Assembly: GCF_001262605.1 (NCBI RefSeq)
Contig: NZ_LGTC01000001.1
Location: forward strand, 6,497,501-6,561,500
Length of the DNA: 64,000 nucleotides
Source: Pseudobacteroides cellulosolvens ATCC 35603 = DSM 2933
Lineage (GTDB): Bacteria; Bacillota; Clostridia; Acetivibrionales; DSM-2933
Direction: 5' to 3'
A model generated the notes under the pieces. The model ran no database searches, was not told the origin of the DNA, and saw only the letters and a program-made list of their open reading frames with translations. A program made the translations under genes and the position numbers. This document shows, one piece after another, positions 19,750 through 29,551 of the stretch; the first letter of the stretch is position 1; each line of letters opens with the position of its first letter.

Positions 19750-20328
19750 TCATTTTAAAACTAAGTCTGAGTAAACTTGATAATGATCAATATAATCACC
19801 AAACTGAGAACTGGAAATTCCGTGTTCAATATCATCCCAAGTGACAGTATTATCATTTACCAGAACATAATAGGTGTACTCCGAAAAAATAGCGGTTGGA
19901 CTTTTGGGCTGTCCTTCATATTTCATTAGATATTTATATTCTTTCGAAATCAGCTTACCGTCCTCAATGCCTTTAATGATATATTTTTTTCCATCAAAGG
20001 TCAAATCCGTAATATAAAGAACAGGGTAATCATCTTTTATTTCTTGATACAAATCCTTTGAATATTTTGAAGGGTCGCCAAGTGTATAATAATATGCTAA
20101 TCTGACAATCGAGGGTTTACTATCGTCTGTTGCTGTAATAAAATCATCCCATGTAGACTGGCCATGCGTAATATCACCATTTTCAAAAACAACGCAGTTA
20201 CCAGACTTTGCATCTTCAAGGGTATAATCGGCTGGCAGCTGCATCAAAGAAGTGTTCTCTCCATTCTTTGAGCAAGAGGTTAATAAAAAGATAATTGTTA
20301 ATAAAATAATTACTGCTAACTTTCTCAT
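19750..20328 (-). CDS. hypothetical lipoprotein
   Basis: A 192-residue secreted protein. The signal peptide ends in a lipobox (LLTSC, lipidated Cys19). The mature part contains GDITHGQSTWDDFI and a matching later segment, VTWDDIEHGIS, that suggest an internal duplication. The family is not recognised. It is likely anchored on the outer face of the membrane. Confidence 0.7.
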   Translation of the reverse strand: MRKLAVIILLTIIFLLTSCSKNGENTSLMQLPADYTLEDAKSGNCVVFENGDITHGQSTWDDFITATDDSKPSIVRLAYYYTLGDPSKYSKDLYQEIKDDYPVLYITDLTFDGKKYIIKGIEDGKLISKEYKYLMKYEGQPKSPTAIFSEYTYYVLVNDNTVTWDDIEHGISSSQFGDYIDHYQVYSDLVLK

Positions 20329-20974
20329 TTAATTCACCCACTTAATATAAAAATTATAAATTCCTGTAGGTTCTCTTTGAGTTATGATAGAGAAGTATGT
20401 ATAATTTTTGCATTCTCTATCATTCTTTGCCCAAATTCTTTAAAAATTTTAAGCTGCTATTGAAGGTGGATTTACCGCTATTTTGCCTATCTTGACATAT
20501 GCGGCATAGCAGTATTTCTATATAAACATTTTATCAGATTGTACCAGTAATTCAAGTTATCCATTCTTTTTTGAAAGCAAAATCAGTAAGAAAATTTCCA
20601 ACACTTTTACGGAGGTGATATTATCAGGATGTACTATGCCAATTATCTTAGACAATCCAAGTGTTATGAACGCATATCTTAACATTGCTGTGAATGCTTC
20701 AGTAGCACCGATAATTTCTCCGCTATGCTTTTAAGCAACAGCAAAGAAATGTCTGAAATCTACTATAATAACAATAATTTTACCACGCTTTAATGTAAAT
20801 ATAAAATAGATGTAATAAATTTATATATATGGGTAGTTAATGATAAATTTGACAATAACATGCAAAAATGTTTATATATAAATGTCAGATATTATATTAA
20901 TCGCACTTATTTTAAAATAAATGGTGCAAATAGTGTAATTTAACTATCTAAAATTTATACAAGGAGTTGAGACG
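20329..20974. other. intergenic region with hairpin, possible gene remnant and promoter
   Basis: The region holds an 11-bp hairpin (20384-20394 with 20413-20423) without a T tract. A short frame at about 20610-20735 begins after ggaggtg and has no identifiable product; it may be a gene remnant. A candidate promoter for the protease downstream has TTGACA at 20849-20854 and TTATAT at 20872-20877, with 17 bp between. No full gene is seen. Confidence 0.5.
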
Positions 20975-23900
20975 ATGTTTAAACACGCAAGAAAAACAGT
21001 ATTCTCTGCAGCACTTATCTCAGGAGCCATTTTACTAGGTTCATCAACAGCATCTGCTGCACCTTACTCAGGTGATTTATTCAATCTGATACAGCCTGAT
21101 GGTTCATTTGTAAGTGTTAAAGTATTTGGGGATGAATTTTACCAGAAGGTTGAGAGCATTGACGGTTACACACTGATCCGTGACCCTAAGACAAATTGGA
21201 TATGTTACGCAGATTTAAACAGTGAGGGAACCGAGTTTGTTTCTACAGGAGTGGTATATAAAAATTCAGAAAAAGTAACTCCTCCTGCAAAATTAGATTT
21301 AGAAAAGGGGTTGGATATTTCTGAAGAGTCTGTAATTGATAAAGTAAATGAAGCTAAAAAAGAAGTTAACTGGGATAAACTTCTTGATGATTCATCAGAA
21401 GCAGCAAAGGAAAGTACAAAAAATGGAGTAAATGTAGTAAAAGGTGCATCTTCTTCAGTAATGAGAAGCATGGCACCGGCTGGTGAAACAATCAGAAATG
21501 TAACAGGCTTGACTTTGCTAATAGATTTTTCCGACCAGAAGTCTGATTTCACTCAGCAGCAAATTTCCGATATGTTAAATAGGGTAGGATATAAAGATTA
21601 TGGCAATAATGGCTCTGTACATGACTACTACACCTTCTTTTCAGATGGAAAAATGAATTATACCAATTCAGTGACTGCATTTTATACTGCAAAGAATCCT
21701 AAAACATATTATGATGATAAAGATGCAGGAAAAGCGGGTGAGCTTATTGTGGAAGCCCTGGATAGTTTGAAAGCTAAAGGGTTTGATTTTACAAAGCTTA
21801 CAGTAGATCCGGAAGGGACAGACACAGCAGGTACAGTAACAGCGTTTAATGTTCTGTATGCAGGAAACCCATCATGGGGGTGGTCTAAAGGACTTTGGCC
21901 TCATGCAGGCGGTATACCGCAGTATCAGGTTGGTGGAGTTAAGCTTTCAAGATACCAGATAACCAATATAGGAGACGATTTGAACATAGGAACTATTGTG
22001 CATGAAAACGGGCATATGCTTTGTGGATGGCCTGATACTTACGATTATGGCGGTGAATCCAGTGGTACGGGAGGGTTTGACTTGATGTCAAGCGGCAACG
22101 GGAAAAATCCTCAGCCTCCAAATCCATATTTCCGTTCTATCCGTTCCGGTTGGGGAACTCCGATTGAATTGGACTTGTTAGCTGATGGCAGTATAGTTGA
22201 TGTTCCTCAGAATTCCCTTAACCCCTATGTTGTAAAGAATGCGGACACAAAAGAATATTTTATGATTGAGAGTATAAAACAAGAGGGTTACAGAACAAAC
22301 ATGCCGGGAGAAGGGTTACTTATTTGGCATATTGATGAAAAAGGAAATAATAGCCTTGAGAATATGACTCCAAGCAAGCATTATATGGTTTCTGTCGAGC
22401 AGGCTGATGGCAAGTATGATCTTGAAAATAAACGGGGCAGTGATGCCAATGACTTTTTCAAGGCCGGTAATAATGCTAGCTTCGGTCTCAACACAATACC
22501 TGATTCCAGATGGTGGAATGGAAATTACAATCAAACTATAAGCCTTACAAATATTAATGCTGCAGGTACCCAGTTTACATATAACAGAGCTTTATCACCA
22601 GATATTACTGAGGGAGGAACAGCTTCGAGCAATAATGCTTTTGATAACAACACAGGGACTCAAACCAGTGTAATATCTCCAGCAGGAACAGTTCAATATG
22701 AATTTAATGATACTGCGTATGTTGTTACCAGTTACTCAATAACTACTTCTGCCGATTTGGCTGATATGGACCCCAAAAGCTGGACTTTGGAAGGCTCAAA
22801 TGACAACACAAGTTGGGAGGCTGTAGATACTAGAAGTGATATTTCCTTTTTGAAGAGATCTGAGACCAAATATTTTACCATTAATAATGTAAATCCGTAT
22901 AAATACTATAGATTCAAAATGGATAGCAGAAGCGGCAATACTGTTAAAATATCGGAAATTCAAATGTTCGGTTACAAATTTGATCAACAGAAAGTGTTTG
23001 CAAGCGGAGATAATGCAGCTATAGGAGAAGGAATGGACAAGGCCTTTGACGGCAATCCCCAAACTAAGTGGCTTACATTTGCGAAAACAGGCTGGATAAC
23101 TTATAATTTCCAGAAGCCCACAAAAGTGACTAACTATTCACTGACATCTGCCAACGACTATAATGTCAGAGACCCAAAAGACTGGGAGCTATTAGCATCC
23201 AATGACAATATAAACTGGGTGGTATTGGATACCAGAAGCAATCAGACATTCAAGAGCAGATTTGTTAAGAAATTATATTCTATTGAAAATGATACAAGCT
23301 ATGTTTTCTATAAGCTAAATATCCTTGGCAATAATTCGGGCGAAGAGATTCAGTTAGGTGAATTTGATCTGTGTGAGGTAACTGCAGGTGGAGAAAATCA
23401 GCCTTTAGAAGGAAAGGAAAAAGCTTTTGACGGTTTGACAAATACCAAATGGTTAACATTTAACAGCACAGATGCAATAACTATAAAATATTTAAATCCT
23501 TTTGTAATGAGTAGCTATGCCTTGACATCAGCTAATGATTCTCCGGGTAGAAACCCAAAAGACTGGGTGTTGTATGGCTCTAACGATAATATTGAGTGGG
23601 TTGAATTGGATAGAAAGAGCGGAGAGACATTCACTGATTACTTCCAGAGAAAGGTATACAATACAGCCAATACAATTCCATATATGTACTACAAGCTTGA
23701 TATAACAAAAAATAATGGAGATGGAATCATACAGCTTGCAGAAATAGAATATTTGCAAGAGTCATCTATACCTCCTGTTGAAGAAAAATTACAAGTTGAT
23801 TTCTATAATGGGAACATATCATCTTTAACAAATAATTGCAGCATGAATTATAAAATAACTAATACAAGTACTGACCTGGTAAATCTATCAGATGTAACGG

Positions 23901-24235
23901 TAAGATATTATTATACTATTGATTCCATGGATTCACAGGTGCTTTATTGTGATTGGTCAAGCAGGGGAACACAATATGTCAAAGGAAACTTCTTTGCGAT
24001 AGATAATACTTCAGGCACAGCAGATTACTATGTGGAAATTGGATTTGATACAGCTGCAGGTGTTCTTGCTCCTGGAGAAAGCGTGGAATTAAGAACAAGA
24101 ATGGCTAAAGCTTATTGGGGCGATTACGATCAGAGAAACGACTACTCTTTCAATGGTATAAGTGGTAATTATGAAAAATGGACAAAGACTCCAGCATATA
24201 TTTCTGGAAATATAACATGGGGAAACGAGCCATAA
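20975..24235 (+). CDS. secreted M6-family metalloprotease with discoidin-like repeats and CBM3
   Basis: A 1,086-residue exported protein with a signal peptide (residues 1 to about 28). The peptidase M6 (immune inhibitor A-like) domain carries HENGHMLCGWPDTYD, giving zinc ligands His343 and His347 and catalytic Glu344. About three F5/8C (discoidin-like) beta domains follow at roughly 545-665, 670-800 and 805-930. The C-terminal 150 residues (about 940-1086) match a family 3 cellulose-binding module, ending NITWGNEP. There is no dockerin. The protease is therefore expected to sit on cellulose. Its substrate is unknown. It is followed by a terminator. Confidence 0.9.
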   Translation: MFKHARKTVFSAALISGAILLGSSTASAAPYSGDLFNLIQPDGSFVSVKVFGDEFYQKVESIDGYTLIRDPKTNWICYADLNSEGTEFVSTGVVYKNSEKVTPPAKLDLEKGLDISEESVIDKVNEAKKEVNWDKLLDDSSEAAKESTKNGVNVVKGASSSVMRSMAPAGETIRNVTGLTLLIDFSDQKSDFTQQQISDMLNRVGYKDYGNNGSVHDYYTFFSDGKMNYTNSVTAFYTAKNPKTYYDDKDAGKAGELIVEALDSLKAKGFDFTKLTVDPEGTDTAGTVTAFNVLYAGNPSWGWSKGLWPHAGGIPQYQVGGVKLSRYQITNIGDDLNIGTIVHENGHMLCGWPDTYDYGGESSGTGGFDLMSSGNGKNPQPPNPYFRSIRSGWGTPIELDLLADGSIVDVPQNSLNPYVVKNADTKEYFMIESIKQEGYRTNMPGEGLLIWHIDEKGNNSLENMTPSKHYMVSVEQADGKYDLENKRGSDANDFFKAGNNASFGLNTIPDSRWWNGNYNQTISLTNINAAGTQFTYNRALSPDITEGGTASSNNAFDNNTGTQTSVISPAGTVQYEFNDTAYVVTSYSITTSADLADMDPKSWTLEGSNDNTSWEAVDTRSDISFLKRSETKYFTINNVNPYKYYRFKMDSRSGNTVKISEIQMFGYKFDQQKVFASGDNAAIGEGMDKAFDGNPQTKWLTFAKTGWITYNFQKPTKVTNYSLTSANDYNVRDPKDWELLASNDNINWVVLDTRSNQTFKSRFVKKLYSIENDTSYVFYKLNILGNNSGEEIQLGEFDLCEVTAGGENQPLEGKEKAFDGLTNTKWLTFNSTDAITIKYLNPFVMSSYALTSANDSPGRNPKDWVLYGSNDNIEWVELDRKSGETFTDYFQRKVYNTANTIPYMYYKLDITKNNGDGIIQLAEIEYLQESSIPPVEEKLQVDFYNGNISSLTNNCSMNYKITNTSTDLVNLSDVTVRYYYTIDSMDSQVLYCDWSSRGTQYVKGNFFAIDNTSGTADYYVEIGFDTAAGVLAPGESVELRTRMAKAYWGDYDQRNDYSFNGISGNYEKWTKTPAYISGNITWGNEP

Positions 24236-24270
24236 AGATTTTGAAAAAGTAATATATTAAAAGTGCTAAT

Positions 24271-24313
24271 AAAAAATGTTCTTGGTGACATCACTGAGAA
24301 CATTTTTTGTTTA
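24271..24313 (+). terminator. terminator of M6 protease gene
   Basis: Stem aaaaaatgttct / agaacatttttt with a 14-nt loop and T-rich tail, 35 bp after the stop. Confidence 0.85.
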
Positions 24314-24476
24314 TAATATTTTACCTTGAATTGGAAGTTTATTAAGTTAGTAGTGCTGTAAACCATGAAAAACAAAATGGTAGATATTTAAGAATTATAA
24401 ACGAAAATAGCATTAGCATTTTTTTGTAAATCAGTATATAATAATTTACATAATGGAAATTTTAAGGGGGAAGAGT

Positions 24477-26981
24477 ATGATAAAAAAACTATCAGCCGGA
24501 CTATTATTTATTATTGTATTACTGGTTGTAAATGCAACCTGCAACGCGTATCTGTTGCAGAAAAAGGTCTTTTCAGGAACAGGCAGCTCACTTGCCTGGA
24601 CCTTCTATGAAAGTGCTCCCGATAATGCATATACTGGGGTTGAGGACGATATGTATGTGGTACATATCAATAATAAAGGTCAAAATGAGTCTGATATTAA
24701 AGTAAGTTATAGAGGTTTTTCACTTTACAAAGGTGTCACTTATAATATAGCTTTTAAACTGACTGCAACAAAAGATTGCAAGTTTAATGCTAAAATAATG
24801 GAATATACCGAGCCATACACCGAAGTCTTTAACAGTTATCTGACTCCATACTCAATAAAAGCAAATGAGATACTAAGTGTTAGTCAAAAGTTTACCACTC
24901 CCAAAGATATTGCCAATGCCGAGCTGTCATTTGAGTTTGGAGGCAGACTTGCAGGGGAATCGCCTTATGATGTTAAGATTATATCTGTTACTCTTTCAGG
25001 CAATAATCCTGCAACACCTACACCTGCTCCATTAAGGGATATTCGTGTGAACCAGCTTGGATATTTCCCATCCGGTCCTAAAAAGGCAACACTAAATTTG
25101 CAGGGGCAGGAAATATCTACCCCCTTAACGTGGAAACTCAAAAATAGTACTGGTGAGGTTGTAGCAACCGGTATGACAACTCCTTCGGGAAGCGATCATT
25201 CATCAGGTGAGAATGTACATATTATTGACTTTACCAGTTATACCGGATATGGTAAAGGTTATGAACTTGCTGTTGGAAATTCGGTAAGCCATAAGTTTGA
25301 TATTACACAGGATCTTTATTCACAAATGAAATATGATTCACTGAAATATTTTTATCATGCAAGAAGCGGCATAAAAATTGAGATGCCATATTGTGTTGAA
25401 AGTCAGTGGGCCCGTCCGGCAGGACATGCAGATGATACTGCAAGCTTAAAGGAAGGTACAGGTTATACCGGACCAATAACACTTAATTGCTCAGGCGGAT
25501 GGTACGATAGTGCAGATCATAATAAGTACCTTGTAAACGGTGGACTTTCATTATGGCTTCTGCAAAATCAATATGAGCATTCAAAACTTCAAGGCACGGA
25601 TTCTATTTTTTTAAATCTTAATATTCCTGAAAGCGTTAACTATATAAATGATTTGATGGATGAAACCAGATGGGAAATGGAATGGATGCTTAAGATGCAA
25701 ATTCCTTCAGGCTATGATAAAGAAGGAATGGCAGCACACAAGGTTGCGGATGAAAACTGGACAGGACTTGCTACAAGGCCTGATCAGGACACACAAAAAC
25801 GAATTTATTCTCCGCCTTCAACGGCTGCTACATTAAACCTTGCAGCATGTGCAGCACAAGCAGCACGTATCTGGAAGGATGTTGATTCTGCCTTTTCGAA
25901 TAAATGCCTTACAGCTGCTGTAAAAGCCTACAATGCAGCAAAAGAAAACCCTGCCATGTTTGTGAAAAACGGTCAGGAAACCGGAAGTACTGCTTATGGT
26001 GATAACTATTTGGAAGATGAATTTTACTGGGCCGCATGTGAACTGTATGCAACAACCAGGGAACAAAAGTATCTTGCAGATATAAAATCCTATAAAAATT
26101 GCTTTGAAATACCTGACGAATTGTCAGGCGAGGATCAGGGGATAAAGGGATGTTTTAACTGTTCATCTACCGGTGCTCTTGGAACTATTACACTTGCACT
26201 TATTACTGGGTATGAATTTCCTCAAACTATAGAAAGCATAATAAAGGCAGCTGATATATTCATAAGTGAGCAAAAGAAAGAAAGCTACGGTATGCCTCTT
26301 CCGGAATCAACATTTAAAACAAGCTTCTTTGACATAATAGAAGAATATTATGGTTATCCTACTGAATCAAACTCATATATAGTTTACAAGGCAGTTGTTC
26401 TGGCATATGCCTATGATTTTGCCAGAAAGAATAAATACATATCGAGCATAATGGAGTCGATGGATTACCTACTTGGCCGCAATGCAAACAATAAATCATA
26501 CATAACAGGATATGGTGACGATCCGGCAAAATACCCAAACCACCGGTTTTTCTGTCCAAATGCAGAACCATCATTTCCTCCTGTTCCTCCAGGATTCCTT
26601 GTAAGCGGGCCAAACTCCAGCGGGCAGGATCACTTGACATTGGTGTACCGTATGAAGGAACTGAAATTTCCAGCACAAAAGTGCTACTTTGACAATGAAC
26701 AGTCATGGTCAACCAATGTGGTAAAAATTAACCTTAATGCCGGTCTGGCGTGGGCTGCGTATTATATTGATGCTTATTGTTCCAAAGGACAGATTTATTT
26801 AAAGGAGGATATAAACAAAGACTTTACAATAAATATGGCGGATGTTGTAATGATTGCAAAGGCTTTTGGGTTTGCCAAAGCCAATACCAATTTTGACTCT
26901 AGATGTGATTTGAATGGAGATAATTCCGTTAACATGTCTGATGTTATTAAGTTAGCTTTAAAATTCGGTTACTCATATTAA
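24477..26981 (+). CDS. GH9 glycoside hydrolase with CBM4-like, Ig-like and dockerin domains
   Basis: A cellulosomal protein of 834 residues. The ATG at 24477 is chosen because AAGGGGGA precedes it; an in-frame ATG at 24453 lacks a site. The order is signal peptide (about 1-24), CBM4-like module (about 30-180), a TPTPAP linker, an Ig-like domain (RVNQLGYFPSGP), the GH9 domain, and a type I dockerin with two Ca-binding repeats (DINKDFTINMADV, DLNGDNSVNMSDV). This is the CbhA/CelK plan. The catalytic Asp pair is in GGWYDSADH. The expected acid Glu of the TNEVA motif is Val748 (WSTNVVKINLNAG). The enzyme may therefore be inactive or altered. Confidence 0.92.
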   Translation: MIKKLSAGLLFIIVLLVVNATCNAYLLQKKVFSGTGSSLAWTFYESAPDNAYTGVEDDMYVVHINNKGQNESDIKVSYRGFSLYKGVTYNIAFKLTATKDCKFNAKIMEYTEPYTEVFNSYLTPYSIKANEILSVSQKFTTPKDIANAELSFEFGGRLAGESPYDVKIISVTLSGNNPATPTPAPLRDIRVNQLGYFPSGPKKATLNLQGQEISTPLTWKLKNSTGEVVATGMTTPSGSDHSSGENVHIIDFTSYTGYGKGYELAVGNSVSHKFDITQDLYSQMKYDSLKYFYHARSGIKIEMPYCVESQWARPAGHADDTASLKEGTGYTGPITLNCSGGWYDSADHNKYLVNGGLSLWLLQNQYEHSKLQGTDSIFLNLNIPESVNYINDLMDETRWEMEWMLKMQIPSGYDKEGMAAHKVADENWTGLATRPDQDTQKRIYSPPSTAATLNLAACAAQAARIWKDVDSAFSNKCLTAAVKAYNAAKENPAMFVKNGQETGSTAYGDNYLEDEFYWAACELYATTREQKYLADIKSYKNCFEIPDELSGEDQGIKGCFNCSSTGALGTITLALITGYEFPQTIESIIKAADIFISEQKKESYGMPLPESTFKTSFFDIIEEYYGYPTESNSYIVYKAVVLAYAYDFARKNKYISSIMESMDYLLGRNANNKSYITGYGDDPAKYPNHRFFCPNAEPSFPPVPPGFLVSGPNSSGQDHLTLVYRMKELKFPAQKCYFDNEQSWSTNVVKINLNAGLAWAAYYIDAYCSKGQIYLKEDINKDFTINMADVVMIAKAFGFAKANTNFDSRCDLNGDNSVNMSDVIKLALKFGYSY

Positions 26982-26998
26982 GTAGTGATTAAAGTTTA

Positions 26999-27047
26999 AT
27001 CAAAAACAACTGGTAATTATTGTACAATGCCGGTTGTTTTTGATTTG
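26999..27047. terminator. bidirectional terminator between GH9 and ANT(6) genes
   Basis: Stem atcaaaaacaac / gttgtttttgat around a 22-nt loop, between convergent genes. The A- and T-rich arms let it act in both directions. Confidence 0.8.
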
Positions 27048-27054
27048 AGCTTTT

Positions 27055-27918
27055 TTATAAGCTATGATTTTTTACTTTATATAAATATTCAATCATATTG
27101 GTATCTTCAGTGACATTATAGATATATCCAAAACGATTGGCAACGGGCTGGGCAATTGTTCTGAACAACTCGCAGGCAATAAATATTGAGGTCCAAAAGT
27201 TGTTGTAATCACTGTTGGAATATGTTTTTGTATACATTTCATAAATATCTTCTTCAAGATACTTTTTATAATACTTTCCGCTCATTCCCACAGATACAGA
27301 AAAGCCTACATTTATTCCTATATACCAATCAATCATTTTTACAAGCATATCGCGAACAACTACATTGTACATCCACATAGCATATGGAAGTTGATCTCTG
27401 GCAATTCCTTTGGCAACATTATTCAAGCACCACCAGAATTCATTACAGCAGCCTTTATATTGCTGCGGTGTAGGTTTCCTTATATGATAATCGGAATCAT
27501 TAGAGGCGGGTATCTGAGGCAAACAATTGTCTTTATCCAAAAGCGGTATTGTTAAGCTGTCACTTACATATTTTTCGAGCATAACTTCTTTTATCTGAAT
27601 ATTCAAATCGATACGGATACCGTCTTTAAATAATATTAGCCATGTATAAGAACGATTAAAGTCTGCATTTATACCCCAACTAAAGTCGTTGCTATCTGGC
27701 TCTTGAACAATTGCTATATCGCCAAACACAGAAATCCAATCTTTGTTATCTAAGAACGACTTGGTTTCTGTGACCACATATACAATGTCATAATCCTGGT
27801 AAATATCTTTTTCGACATTGGGATTTGTACGAGAGCCATTCATGTAAACTACCCGTACACGTTTGTCTGCCTGTGCAACACCGATTATTAAATCAAACAT
27901 TTCCTGTTCGCTTCTCAA
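27055..27918 (-). CDS. ANT(6)-like aminoglycoside nucleotidyltransferase
   Basis: A 287-residue protein of the streptomycin adenylyltransferase (ANT(6), AadE-like) family. The nucleotidyltransferase motif is GSRTNPNVEKD with the metal-binding DYDIVYVV acidic pair. The conserved WWCLNNVAKG segment is at about 155-165. Family members adenylate streptomycin at position 6. Length matches AadE (about 285-300). A chromosomal homologue may have another substrate or give low-level resistance. The start is a TTG after GGGAGGG. A copy of the dispersed repeat lies about 50 bp before it. Confidence 0.85.
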   Translation of the reverse strand: MRSEQEMFDLIIGVAQADKRVRVVYMNGSRTNPNVEKDIYQDYDIVYVVTETKSFLDNKDWISVFGDIAIVQEPDSNDFSWGINADFNRSYTWLILFKDGIRIDLNIQIKEVMLEKYVSDSLTIPLLDKDNCLPQIPASNDSDYHIRKPTPQQYKGCCNEFWWCLNNVAKGIARDQLPYAMWMYNVVVRDMLVKMIDWYIGINVGFSVSVGMSGKYYKKYLEEDIYEMYTKTYSNSDYNNFWTSIFIACELFRTIAQPVANRFGYIYNVTEDTNMIEYLYKVKNHSL

Positions 27919-27964
27919 AGGGTTTCCCTCCCTCCAACAAATTATTGAGTTGTTACCTTCATTA

Positions 27965-28064
27965 ATGCATGATTGAAATATTACTTATCGTTTTGAGCGT
28001 GTTCACGAGTTAAGTTAACACGAAAGCGAAATTATACGGGAAGTTACATTTGGGGCATGCCTAA
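27965..28064. repeat. dispersed inverted-repeat element, copy 2
   Basis: A roughly 100-bp element with inverted ends (gcatgatt...ttactt and gaagtta...ggcatgc). Its centre, gagcgtgttcacgagttaagttaacacgaaagcgaa, matches the core of the copies at 3264-3457 and 52254-52394. It overlaps the last codons of the VanZ-like gene on the minus strand, supplying its stop codon. Confidence 0.8.
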
Positions 28065-28649
28065 ACGGATTTTCTCAAATATAGTAAAGCAAATGCCGCC
28101 AAAAACAAAACCTGCTATATTGGTTATGATATCATTTATATCAAAGATTCCACGATAAGTTATCCGCTGGGTTGCTTCAAGAAGCAATATGTAAGGCATG
28201 AAACACATAGCCAGTTTCAAATTAGTCATATTGAATTTATATTTTATGTACATACCGAGAGGAACATATATTAACAGATTTCCAATAAGAATAATCAAGG
28301 TATGGTTAAAATAACGATCAAAATCATTTATTATAGTCAGAGGATTTAAATTTATAAAAATATAATTGTGGTATTCTCTTAAGAGTGAAAGGACTAGAAC
28401 CATCAGAAAGTAAATGCCTGCAAGCAGATCTATATGTATTTTGGATATTTTTCTATCAATAATATAGATACTGGCTATGTATAAAACATAGGCAAATGAA
28501 ACCCGTAATCCAATATTGGTTAAGAATGATGTATTGATAATACAGACAAAGAAATCATCGAATAGATAGTAAAACAGGAGCTGTGAGACAACCAAACAGA
28601 GTAACAATATTAAAGAGTATTTTATAATTTTTCCTGGGGCATGGCACAC
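28044..28649 (-). CDS. VanZ-like membrane protein
   Basis: A 201-residue integral membrane protein with about five hydrophobic segments. The VanZ-family motif is visible in NLLIYVPLGMYIKY and LEATQRITYRGIFDINDIITN. VanZ proteins give low-level teicoplanin resistance in some hosts; most homologues have unknown roles. The start is a GTG with AAGGAG upstream. The last codons (GMPQM and stop) lie inside the dispersed repeat at 27965-28064. Confidence 0.85.
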   Translation of the reverse strand: MCHAPGKIIKYSLILLLCLVVSQLLFYYLFDDFFVCIINTSFLTNIGLRVSFAYVLYIASIYIIDRKISKIHIDLLAGIYFLMVLVLSLLREYHNYIFINLNPLTIINDFDRYFNHTLIILIGNLLIYVPLGMYIKYKFNMTNLKLAMCFMPYILLLEATQRITYRGIFDINDIITNIAGFVFGGICFTIFEKIRLGMPQM

Positions 28650-29053
28650 AAATCTCCTTGGTAATATAGTTTATGGCTTAAAATATATCCATAGCATTTC
28701 CATTATAGCACATTTTCTATATTACCTGGTGCCCTGCTAATATGCAAAATTGTAAATACTGTATGATACGATGACATTGGGATACAAATAAGATTGATTT
28801 GTCTGAAATATAAAAAAAGCCGGCGGTAGTTGAGGTATGTAAAGTTTTATACCTATAAAATTTTCATCCTGGCTAATAATGTACTACCTGAGGATTTAAA
28901 TCGTTATGGTTACAAAGAGTAATTTTTAGAGAGTTTTTTTACTACCGCCGTAGTGTTGTCAATAAAATCTACTTTATATATAATACACCTACGGAAGTAT
29001 TTAAAAATTACAAAATAGTTAAAAATTATTACAAAGCGGTAACCTTTATCAAA
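28650..29053. other. intergenic region with distant inverted repeat
   Basis: Bases 28821-28830 (CGGCGGTAGT) and 28941-28950 (ACTACCGCCG) are perfect inverted repeats 110 bp apart, in an otherwise AT-rich stretch. A small hairpin (aggtat / atacct, about 28833-28854) lies within. It may be a small mobile-element remnant or a structured RNA; no coding frame fits. Confidence 0.45.
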
Positions 29054-29515
29054 TTATTTGAGATTTACAAACCCCTTTGCTGCTTTTTCAATGTTTTCTA
29101 ATAAAATATTATTATTTGATTGAAATGGTAATTTTTTATTATTGCTAAATTCTATGTATAAACGGTAACTTGCAGGTCCTTCACTGGAGTTTTCCGTAAA
29201 CAATTTAACCGAACAACTCCTTACTTCAGATAAAGGTTTCACAGAAACATACTTATTTATAAGATTTTGATGCGTAACAGTAACTTTTTGATCATTTTTG
29301 TTAAATATACACTCTACTGGCTCTTTATTGACAACTAAATAGCAAATTGCAAGTATCAAAAAAGCTGCAAGCCAATCATAAGAGGTAAATATTATTAATA
29401 GTATACTTCCGAAAACACATAATGAACTTAAAAAATATCGTGAAAGTCCAGAAAAAGGAGACTGAATTTTCAGCTCATCTTCAGAACATTGGTACATTAT
29501 ATCTTCCACTATCAA
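29054..29515 (-). CDS. hypothetical two-helix membrane protein
   Basis: A 153-residue protein with two adjacent membrane helices (about residues 26-58), followed by a beta-rich domain (about 68-150) that could be PH-like. The family is not recognised. The start is unclear: TTG at 29515, or GTG at 29509, which fits better with the GAGGAA ribosome site. Confidence 0.65.
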   Translation of the reverse strand: MIVEDIMYQCSEDELKIQSPFSGLSRYFLSSLCVFGSILLIIFTSYDWLAAFLILAICYLVVNKEPVECIFNKNDQKVTVTHQNLINKYVSVKPLSEVRSCSVKLFTENSSEGPASYRLYIEFSNNKKLPFQSNNNILLENIEKAAKGFVNLK

Positions 29516-29551
29516 TTCCTCACCTTTTGTTTTATAGTATAATAAAACCGC

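Noticed and set aside
21205..21552. Antisense frames within the large secreted enzymes (for example in the M6, GH9 and GH10 genes)
   Set aside because: They mirror strongly supported genes on the other strand and lack start signals.
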